64,000 nucleotides of DNA from Arbacia lixula. Lineage: Eukaryota; Echinodermata; Echinoidea; Arbacioida; Arbaciidae. The notes beneath the pieces are model-generated. The model saw only the letters and a program-made list of their open reading frames with translations. It did not search any database and was not told the DNA's origin. Shown one piece after another: positions 11,637 through 23,568 of this stretch (position 1 is its first letter; each line of letters begins with the position of its first letter). A program made the translations under genes and the position numbers. The stretch spans positions 5,499,558 to 5,563,557 of the forward strand of contig OZ022585.1 of the NCBI GenBank assembly GCA_963669155.1, given 5' to 3'.

Positions 11637-11665
11637 CTGTCGTGTTAGAGATAAGAGAGGGGCAT

Positions 11666-11716
<51 letters not shown>

Positions 11717-13012
11717 AGGGGTGAGGTGGTGGGGCGGGGTGGGGGGGGGGGGGTTACAGGGAGGTAGAGGGTTGGGGGGGGGGGGCAGATACAGTATGAA
11801 GAGCAGTTGCCACATCAAAATCTAAAATAAAACATATAATAGCTCAATATTTGAAATTCGAACCAAGCTACAAATGTACATATTGTTAAATTCTATTTGT
11901 GCATTAGTTATGTAGAAAAAAGGAAGAATCTTCCTTCTTCATTATCCATTGAACGGTTCACGAAATAAAAGATAATAGCTCAAAAGTTAGAATTCTACAT
12001 TGCTAAATTGTTTTTGTGCGTTTTCTAAAAAAAACATCTTGTAACAATCCATCGAGAGCGTTAAGAGATATTCATGTTATCTTTTTTATTTATTATTTTT
12101 TTTTTACAAATCTGAACGACAACATTTATGTTTATAGTAGCTAATTAAGATACCTGTTTCAGTACTCATGCGCGTGTACTTCTTCACCAGTCCTTTCAAC
12201 ATAGACGGGAAAAGAAACTCTAGCGCCCTCATCGACTCGTTGTATTCCTCTACGAGACCCACCACTGTGTAGTGATCCAGGTTTCTTTTTGCCTCCGCCA
12301 GAGTCCACTCAGTTGGCTTTCTGTGAAAGAAATTTGTCTATTGTAAGTCCCCCCCCCCCTAAACAAAATAACATACATTTTTACCGTAGAGGTTTTGAGC
12401 AACATAACTTGGCAGGATTGTACCTTCACTTATTGATTAACTTCCGTGTAAAAATCACATTAATCCACTCAGTCATGCATGAGTGAGCACACATTAAAGG
12501 CAAAATTGTCACTTTTCAAAAGTCACAAGGGTAATAGTTTATGCCGTTTTAACAGTACATTTTGACATTTCTTGTGCGATTTTTTAAGTGTATTCACTTA
12601 ACTATGACATAAAATTACTTCTTTTGTTCACATAACAGGTCATGTTACATCTTTGTCAAAATAATCCATTTTCCACAAAAATAAAGGGGTTTTAAAAGTT
12701 TCATACTCGAGAGGGATGAATATTTTTTAAACAGTGCTCACTCAACCAGAACAATGGGTTTAGTGTTGGGATAGGTGTTAATAAACAATGAAAAGGCATA
12801 AATTATGCACCAGAAATGGAATTCATTAAAAATTTATATGGCAGAATCCCCAATTTACCCTTGTGACTTTTGAAAAATGACAATTTTTCCTTTAATGTAT
12901 GCTCACTCATGCATGACTAAGCGGATGAATGTGATTTTCACACGGAAGTTAGTCAATAAGTGAAGGTACAATCCTGCCAAGTTATGTTGCTCAAAACCTC
13001 TTCAATAAAAGT

Positions 13013-13054
<42 letters not shown>

Positions 13055-13242
13055 AAGAGAATGAGAGAGAAAGAGAGACAGAGAGAGACAGAGAGGGAGG
13101 AAGAGAGAGACAGAGAGAGAGAGAGAAAGAGAGAAACAGAGAGACAGAGAGTAAGAAAGAGAGAGACAGACAAAAGAGAGTAAGAGAGAGAGAGAGAGAG
13201 GGAGAGAGGAAGAGAGAGAGAGAGAGAGAGAGGGAGAGAGGA

Positions 13243-13315
<73 letters not shown>

Positions 13316-14036
13316 AAGAGAGTTTACGTGGCACATGATTTGTTATTCAGTGTTATGAGTAGTGCTCTATACCGCATATATACGAGAAAGCCTTCTCATA
13401 ATGCATCGTACGGCAACATCCGTTCCCTTTTTTTACATTCATTTCCGGTTCCGGCCTTATACACCAGACCGGAAGTGGACATGATTGCAAACAAATCCGA
13501 ATGTTGCTGCGCGGCTGTGTATCATGGGACGACTTTCCCTTATATACGGCATGGATAAGTATGACCATCCTTGATTTCGGTCTTTCTGGTAATAATCCCT
13601 TGATTAAACATCAAAGACCACATCATACCTGCACATGGGATGATGTCCACAGAAGAATCCCATCACGTGACTCAGGATCTTGGACCCCGTGCAGGACTCT
13701 CTCTCGTGGTCGACGCACTCGTCGAACGTCTTCGGTCAAAGACAGGACACGAACATATCTTCAAACGAGGTTGCTCAATAATTGATCACGTGCAATATTT
13801 GATATCGACCAATCCAAAATATAATAACTTTATATTGATGCAAGTGCAGTATATGAAAACAAAACAGAAAGATTAATCGATTCATCGATTGATAGATAAA
13901 TAACTATTCCCACTATTCTGTCTACATTGTATTCATTGCTAAATGATATCAATGCAGAGAGAAAGGGAGAGAAAGAGAGAGAAAGAGGAGGAACAATAGA
14001 AAGAGGGAGGGGTTCTAAAGAGACAAGAGAGCGTAT

Positions 14037-14088
<52 letters not shown>

Positions 14089-17000
14089 CAGAAATAGAGA
14101 GATGGAGAAAAAAAGAGAAAGAGGGGGTGGGGTGGGTGGGGAGAAGTGGGGGTAGCGAAAGAGACAACAGACAATGTGATAAACAAATAACATCACTTAA
14201 TATTTCGGCCAGTTATATTACAGTTGGATATGAATACGCTGATTGCATTTGCATGGCCATTGATTTCAAAATTATATCGCTGACGCAGCCTTATCATAGA
14301 CATATCAAATATGATAATAATAATAATAATAAGAAGAAGAAGTTAATTCACCTCGCTGATAACCTCTGGCTTAGTTCGCTGTCGTAGCACCTTTAGTTGC
14401 TCTGGGCTAAGGAGCCCGTCCCCGTAGCGGTTGAAGTAGTAACTCGACACCAGACGATTTAACGGGTCTCGGATCATGTTGATGAAGCACACACGTTCAC
14501 TGGGGTGTAAGACACGTTTAAAATAAGATTATTCATTACTATGCGAAATGGTATTGTTATCGATAAACTGCGATTTAAGTATTTACGACTGGAAATATGT
14601 CACTTTCTTGCACAAATCCAACAAACGAACGGTTCTTGCGATTGAGCCAGACGAAGATTTGGACCCCGAATCGGATCGTGTTGTGTGTGGTGGCCTTGAC
14701 TGTTTTACACGTCTTGTTCCTCAGCGAAAAAATACACTCGGTGAGTCGTTCTTGCGTTGCGGCATTGCACGAAACGTCGAGATGGGGGGGGGGGGGGGGG
14801 GGGGGGGCCGTTTTAGGGTTAAAGGGGAAGGTCCATCCTGAAGGTCCCTTGCTTTTAATCATAGCAGCAAAATATAAGCAACATATTGGTGAAGGCTTAA
14901 CAAAAATCCGTCAAAGGATAAAAAAAGGTGTTGACTTTATATATTTTTGAGTTGGTATCCCGTATGTTGAGTGCTGTATGATTCCACGAATTGCGGTTTG
15001 TCTGTTTTTAATAAAGGATTTTTTTTTTCATAGAGGTTTGTGAGTGAAAACATGTGTAAAATGATAATTACATGCACAGGTAAAATATTGTATATCCCTT
15101 TGAGAAAATTGACATTGAAAAAAATTAGAACACAACATAATTGAAAAGAAACTCGCATGTGACGTCACACAATAAAAACTTGTAAAAATCATAAATTTTC
15201 TATGTTTTGACGGATTTAATCAAACCTTCACCAATAAGTTTCCTTCATGTTTCTGCTTTCATTAAAACCAACTTAACTTGAGGGTGGTTTTTCCCTTTAA
15301 GGTAAGAAAGGTTTCCGCAACTTTTATCGGGCGGGCGGGCCTTGCCAGATCTCGATCAATTTAAACATTCACAAAAGTCATGATAATCTGTTAAACAGCG
15401 TTATGTCCTTATCACCTTTGCTTCTATTGATAGCCACATACGCATGTCAGGGGAGCATTTTTGCCAGCGATGTCAAGTCATTCAACAGCTGTCTGCACCG
15501 TAACCACCAAGTACATTGTCATGCTCGTGGAGGCTAACTGTGTATTCCACTCTTGTATTACTGTACCATTAAAGGGCATATACTGTACTGAAGACAAAGA
15601 GCCTTCAAATGGTGATCATGAGCAATCTTCTTGCAAATGGTCTTAAATTCATTTATTGTCCATTTTAGAAACTTGCTGAAAGTTATTTGCCCTCAAATGA
15701 TCCACATGTTGAGTAATTAGTGATTAAATTGCAAATCCTGAAATTGTTCGGCCCGAACATTTAGAGGATTTATAATTTAATTACTAATAACGGAAACTGT
15801 GGATCATTTGAGGGCAAATAACTTTCAGCAAGTTTTTAAAATGGACAGTACATGAATTTCAGACCAATTGGCAAGAAGATTGCTCATGATCACCTTTTGA
15901 AGTTTTTTTGTCTTCCCAGTACAGTATTTATGCCCTTTAACTGCAGTGTTTCTCTTTAGCTGGCATTACTAAAATCTCTATCCTGCATGAAATGCTTCCG
16001 CCTGTAACTCAATTTTGAGAAAAGCCCCTAAATCGTACCAAAGATGACATCATCATTGGAAAATGTTCCTATAAAATCAGTTGCACATCTTTGAATAACC
16101 CTTTTTTTTCCCCACATAAGTGTGAAGAGTGCTAGGTACTTCTCCAAAGCTAAGTAAGTCCCTGATCAAATTGATGGGGACTTTTTGAAGCCGCACAAGC
16201 ACCTGGAATTTTGAGTAAAATGGCTGGTGGCCTCAGTTTCAGGGTTTTAATAAAAAAATCGAGCAGAGGACATGCCCTTCAAATGTTCATGAGGCAAAAA
16301 AAAACTACATGTAATAAGCTTTTTGTGATATCATTCATTTATATATTTATGTTTCATTTCATTATCATTTTTACCACAAAACCAAATTGGTAGATAATTA
16401 CATTCGTGTTGCCATAAGGAAAAATCGTGAAATGATTCATGCACCGTACAGCCACAATCGCATATTGGACGCAGACATGTCAGCTGCCCTTTTAGAATAC
16501 GAGACCAGGAGCGGATATAAGTGCCTCTCCCCCCCCCCCCCCCCCCCCCTTATCCACAAAAAAATGTGTTATTCGAAGATTTTCTGCAAAGCTTTGCCGG
16601 GACCTCAAGTGCAACCTATACCCTCAAACTCAGCTTTTGTTCCAAGAGCAAATCAACGGTAAAATTAAATATCATATCTCAAATTTTTATTTCTAACCCG
16701 GTCATATCTGAATATAACAGCTGATAAGAATCATCTCTTTTAGTTATCTTTATTGTACGTTAAAATGAAGTAGGCCAGCAGTCATATTTCACTACGTTTA
16801 CCTTAATAAATGAGGTCAATTAATCAATATGAAAATGTAATAAGTAATATGATATCGCTAAAATGTAAGATAACAAGCCTTTTCTGCTTGAAGTTCTTAA
16901 GCCTGTGTGTGTCAGACAAAATGCTGCTCTATGCATGGAATTTGTGTGTATCTATCGTGAGATAATCCGCAAATGGCACGTTTAGAGTTAAAAACTATTT

Positions 17001-17404
17001 TCTTTCATGTGCTGAGGTATTTACATAACTTCATACTTTAAAGAACATGTACTGTATTGGGAAGACAACAAAGCTTTCAAAAGGTGATCGTGAGCAATCA
17101 TCTTGTTAATGGTCTTAAATTCATGTATTGTCAATTTTAGAAACTTGCTGAAAGTTATTTTCCCTCAAATGATCCACATTTGGAGTAATTAGTGATCAAA
17201 TCACAAATCCTCAAAATGTTCGGCCCGAACATTTTGTGATTTAAACTTTAATCATTAAGTACTCCAAATGTGGATCATTAGAGGGAAAATAACTTTCAGC
17301 AAGTTTCTAAAATGGATAATACATGAATTTAAGAACATTTAATAGTAAGAAGATTGCTCATGATCCCCCTTTTGAAGGCTTTTTTTGTCTTCCCAGTACA
17401 GTAT

Positions 17405-17471
<67 letters not shown>

Positions 17472-18692
17472 TTCATTCCTGCATAGTTCAACAATAACAA
17501 ACAATGTGATACGAAAAATAGCATATAAAGTATACATGTGACAAATGATAATCTATTAGAGTTATGTACAAAACATCAAGACATACATATACGTGTACAC
17601 AGTTGAAAATACAGAGGTCTGACAATATAAGCTTACAGCTTGAAGGGTTGCCACACCTTTCTTATCAAAAAACATAACAAATGCAGATAAGATAACACTC
17701 AATATAACATGCATTCAAAGTAATACTTGCTTGTTTTGATATATAACCCTTACCTACACTGTATACAAAAATATTATAAAGAAAATACAAGCGAAAATGA
17801 GAAGAAATGGGGGGGGGGGGGGGGTAGAGGTTGCCCAATGAACCACTTTAATATGGAGTTGTCACATTCATATAAAAATATAAACGCCAATGATATGAAT
17901 AATACAAGAAACAGATGCAAAACAAGAACAAAAATGTCAGGTCGGTGTCGACTAATAGACCAAAAAACAAACAAACAGACAAAACAAATACACTAAGAAC
18001 ATTAAGTAGTCATAGAAACTATGGCCCACATAATGTAAGATAATCTCACATCAGGTTAACAAAACAAATTGATTTCTTATCATCAAAACAAGGTTATGAA
18101 CAATTGTTTACATGTTAGAGAGGAGCATGTGCTTGACAGTGCGTTTAAACAAATGTTCCGTCAACATATTGAAAAGTTTATTTGGTAAAGAATTCTACAC
18201 ATCTGGACCCCTATGCCTAATTGATTTATGTGCTAACATGGTGTGTGGATTGGATACATGCAACTTAGTCGCTTGTCTTGTTGGATAGGAATGTACAGCG
18301 CTGTTAGGCTGAAACATGGTAGAAAATGAAACGGGCAAGAGGTTGGATTTATGACGATACATAAAGATGGAGGTTTGGAGGAAATTTATGTATTTATGTA
18401 CTTTAAGCGTGAAAAAAGAGAAATACAACCGCTCATACGCACAACATTATTTTGCCTTGTAGTGAGGGATTAACGCTCTCAGTCCCATAGGCAAGGAATG
18501 ATGTTGCCATTGACATAGGACTACGATTGCCTGGTAGTGAGAGGATTAAATACACAAATACACTCACTCATTGATGGGATGGAATCGTACGTGGCCCTCT
18601 ACGAAGGCTCTCTCCTTGTTCTTTACCCCGTCCACAGTGCGCATGAGCAGAGGCAGCTCCTCCTAACATGGTGGTCATAGGTGAAAGAGAGA

Positions 18693-18725
<33 letters not shown>

Positions 18726-18764
18726 GCATAAGTATGTACACATGATTCAGAGAGATGGAGAGAT

Positions 18765-18805
<41 letters not shown>

Positions 18806-18895
18806 AACCGATATACATACATACATACAAACAGACAGAGGGAGAGAGAGAGACGCATATGTATGTACGCACAATACAGAGAGATGGAGGGAGAT

Positions 18896-18926
<31 letters not shown>

Positions 18927-19004
18927 CAAACTAACAGAGAGAGAGAGAGATAGATAGATATATACTTTAGAGAGAGAGGTAGAGAGACAGACAGACAGAA
19001 AAAC

Positions 19005-19063
<59 letters not shown>

Positions 19064-22000
19064 TGGAAGGAGAGAGACGCATGTACGTGTATACACTAAC
19101 GATAGATGCATGGATAGGCGGAAATATCAAAGCATAGATAGATATATAAATGGATAGAAAAAAATAGCTACATAAATAAATATTCAATATTATTATGGGC
19201 AAATAGGTAGGTATAGATAGGTAGATCTCTTGATAATCTTGATAAAAGTAAACATGTCATCTGTAAAGACCACTCCTTTTGCTTCCAATAGTATGGCCTT
19301 TATAGACTCGCTTGGCTAATAATTGATACATCATTGAGACAAATGAATAGTAAATATATTAGCAGGGTCAAAGCTTACAACAATTTGATATATGGCCACG
19401 GGGAAGGGGGGGGGGGGGGGGGAGGGGGCTTCAGCTCTCGCAAGCTGACTATTTGAACGGCTTTTCATATCTTTGCCTTATAAACTTGAAACATTTAGGC
19501 CTATGATACAAGAGTGAATATTGCCGCTGTGACATGAATGAAGTGAAAACAATGTTTGCAGAGTCGCGTTTCAAGTTTCCTGTAGCGAATTAACACGGTT
19601 CATGGGATTATTCGAGGTTGCAGGGCTAGCTCGCCCTGTGAACCCTGGTGAGAACACTGCAAGATCGCTGTTGGATCCAATTTAGCTCTCCCAATAGCCA
19701 AATTACAACCTTCGGTTTCATCATGGCGATCCTTTCGATGAACCCAACTCAAAACTTACATGTCTGTGTGTGGGATATCTGATTTCAGCTCATTTGGAAG
19801 GGTTTCAAACAACAAAGCGAGTGGGGTAGAAGGTGATTATGTGAGGATAATTTGTCGGGACAGCGAATTTTGCGGTTTAGAACCATGACATTGCAAAAAG
19901 CTGCTTTTTCCTGAAGCTTGTGAACGTTGGCAATGCAGGCATACCGAAATAGGTCAAAGAGAGGTGAATGTGTTTCAAGCAATTCTTTACTTTTACTAGA
20001 AAATAAAGATGACGCCATGATTCGGCCAATATTGTTTTCTAACTGTAAATTAATATGAAGTTATGCTCATATCCTTCTTTATTCAAGTAGAACAGAAGAG
20101 TTTGGTTTGACGAAAACAGATGTGAATATTGCAATATCTTATTTGTCCTCCTGATGATTGTCAGAACACACCGTCCGAAACGTCAAGTCTTGAGTGGGCT
20201 CGTATGAACATTTAAGTGCGAACAAAAACCAGTATTCTGCATGATTTGTGTGTGTGTTGTTTGTGTCAAAATGCTCCGTTAGCACACAAAGAGTTAATAG
20301 GACCCACGACGCTTCCGAAAAATTATCATGGTGTTACTACAAACAACGCTAAATCGACATGCGAAAGCCTGGGAGTTTTGCAAAGTAGGTCTACAATCAT
20401 TCTACATCAGCAGTTCGCGTCAACTCTCTCTCTCTCTTGCCAAGGCAACCGATCCTGATACTATAAAATAATTTCGTATACACTAATTTCTTCCATTTTT
20501 CGAGGTTTCCACACAATTTCATGTTCCGACCTGAAAAAGGGCTACACGAAAATCAATCAAAGGATAAGAAAGTTTTGACTTTTTTTAAAAGTTTAATTTT
20601 GTGATTTCACTTGCGAGCTGCATTCCCATGTGGTTTGTGCTGTATGATCCCATAAGTTGTCCCTTCTCTGTTTTTGGCGACAGAATAAATCTTTTGTATA
20701 GAGCTGTCTTTGTAAACGCATGTGTCTAATGATAATATCACCATGATCACATTCACAAATACAACAACATAATAAATACTTAGTATCACTTATAGCAGAG
20801 TAGTTTGCAAGTGACGTCACAAAATTAAGAATTGTAAAATTTATGAATTTGTCAAACTTTCATTAATTCGTTTCTTTCATGTTTCTGCTTTAATTAAAAC
20901 CAACTTACCCTCAGTGTGGACTTTCCTTTTAATCCAACAATATCGAAGGTTATGGTACTTTGCACACCCTTTTTATAATTTTCCGTCGGCGCCTTTCTCT
21001 ATTTCTCAAACCTGGATCCGTGGCCGCATGAGAACTGCATTTCATCATAGCAAATCCGTAAAAGTAAACTGATAAAGGAACGAACCCTGAACTTTGGGGG
21101 CACCATGGAGACGGGTCCGTGGAGTCCGTTTTTCTTGACCAGAAATCGGACTGCCTGGATGAGGGCGCGACTCCCACACTTCTGAACTCGGTTGTAAACC
21201 ACCGTAATGTCCTGTATCCATGGTGACCGAAGAGATAAACAGATGCAAAATTGGTTGATGAGTCTTAACATGAATTGTATTGAAATCAAATGAGAATGGA
21301 ACTCGTGATGGCGACAGAACGGTTCTATCATTCAAAATTCAAGATCCAATTTATTTTCCCACGAATACAACAAAAGTAACAATGTAGATTCAGTTACAAT
21401 AAACGTAACAAAAAATTATGATTAACACAATTAGTTCAATTAATTCATAGAAACAATATTTTTGTGGAGAGAACAAAAAAAAAGCAAAGCTTTTGAATAT
21501 TGGACCTCGTATGAAAATAGATGAAATTATGATTAACTCTAACAGTATTTACAAATAACAATAATACATTATTTTGTAATTATTACCGTCTGGTTCTTGA
21601 ACTATGTTTGAGTAAATTCAGTGGTTACAAACAGTGTCTACAAAAAAGAACAACGGTGATTATAACGGTCGTGACCGCTAGCATATTTAAAATTCCTTAC
21701 CTTGCAACCTTAAATTGCGGCCTTAGCTGTATTCATGTACCTGAATTTGTTTTATGATTTTCTTTCTTCTGGGATATGTTAAGGGTAGGTTGGGGGAAGA
21801 GGGATCTACGTAAAGTTTGAATTGTGATAGAGTTCCAATTTAGCACTGCCTTTGAGACCAAATTCATCATGATTGTTTTTTTGTGAGGATCATAATATTG
21901 TCGTTAATAATGATGATGATTAATCTTAAATTTGAGAAAATGACAGCCAATCACTGAAACTACTACTAGTGGACTGGTACCTATTCAAACAATGGATTAG

Positions 22001-23505
22001 ATACCAATCGAACCAATGCAAATCTGAATGATCTAAAAGAAGAAACGGCTGAAAAATAAACACATTTTGACGTTTGGCGAGATTCTTCTTTATCCCCTCC
22101 AGGCAAATGCTACGCCTACTCCCGAAAGAGCGAAGCATCGAAAGTACCTCCCGTGAAAAAGGGAACTAGCTGGAAAACGGATCTGAAACCAATCAAACTG
22201 TAAATATAACCTAATTGTTAAAGAAGGCAATTCCAGGCAAATGGTAGGCCTACTCCTCACAAAAAGGCCAAGCACTGAAACCTCTTCTCATAGACCTAAC
22301 ACTATATCAGAATAATGGATCGGAAACTATTTCTAAACATAGGCGTTGAAGAAATTACAAAACAAAAGGAAGCAAAGATATGATGTCTAACAATATTTTT
22401 TTTTCTTCCTCGTCCAGCGAACTCTCTGCCGCAAAGACTAAGCGCAGAAACCGAGCCTTCCAATGGACTGAAGACTGGCTGAAAATCAACATGAAACTTC
22501 ATCCTAATGTAGGTTTAGGAGAAAATGAAAATAGAAAGATGAGCAAATCAGGATGTCTGACAATATTTTTCATTTTTTCTTCTCGCTTGGTAAGCGCTAG
22601 GCCGACTCCCGGAAAGGCCAAGCATAGAAACCATTTCCTGTGGACTCGAAAGCAGGGGTTGGTTTCTCGAAACGATAATAGCTGTAAGTATAATATCAGC
22701 TTCAAGATAGTAAAGGAACGTTATCTGGGCTCCAAGCTGGCACGCCACTTAACGTCGCGATATTTTGATTTGATTTGATTTGATTTGATTTATTTCATTC
22801 TGCACTTCATAAAACACAACACTTACACTGATACTTTCTCTGGAAAAGAGGGATCGCAAGAATTGCCCTGGCGAGGAAGGTAGGTTTGGAGCATGCAGAA
22901 CCAGAGGCAGGTACTACGCATCTCAAAGAGATTTGAAGAATCGGTTGGGAAATCAACCTTAAAATTCATGAAGTCCGCGCACAGTAGAGTCGATTGACAC
23001 AGAAAGGTCATCTATGTCATAAATAGACAATGGCACTTAAAGAAGAAGACATACTGACGGTGATATACATGAGGGACAGGCGCGTACGCAGGATTTTTGA
23101 AAGGGGGGGGGGGGGGAGGGGTTCGTGCTGATTTTTTGTAATCCCGCCGAGTCTGTAAAATGTGATGAGCGGACCTTTTCAATTCGCGAGAGTAACCCCT
23201 TTTTGCGTGAAATAGTAAACGGCCATGTGTGTATATACACAGAGCCAATATGCGTCATATGTACGTAAGACAGGATGGTAACAAAGACATAACAGATGGT
23301 TTTCCCCGACCTAGAGCTGAGCTCAGAGTTGTCTTCATTTTGAGAAACCCATCCCAGCTGAATGGACCCGAAACCAATCGAGGCGCCCGAGTCACCCTGA
23401 CCCGAGACAACCGGGGTCAAGTTTATGGTCTTCCGCTCCATTACGTCTGTCTGAGACCCATCAACGTCTTGACGTACTGGGCTCATCATCATCTACCATG
23501 AAGTG

Positions 23506-23568
<63 letters not shown>

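Larger units (their letters stand above)
17404..18446 (-). mobile_element. Non-LTR retrotransposon (LINE) 3' end fragment
   Basis: On the minus strand this contains the end of a LINE reverse-transcriptase ORF, then about 630 bp of 3' UTR-like sequence, then an (AAAT)n tail at 17404-17472, as in CR1/L2/RTE-type elements. The coding homology fades upstream of about 18440, so it is 5' truncated. Confidence 0.8.

Noticed and set aside
10246-11667. 473-codon plus-strand frame
   Set aside because: It is a translation of CA, CT and minisatellite repeats that lack stop codons. Its end is antisense to the UST-like last exon.
22380-22778. 132-codon plus-strand frame in the UST-like intron
   Set aside because: It lies in a degenerate tandem array and on the strand opposite to the host gene. 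The translation shows no domain.
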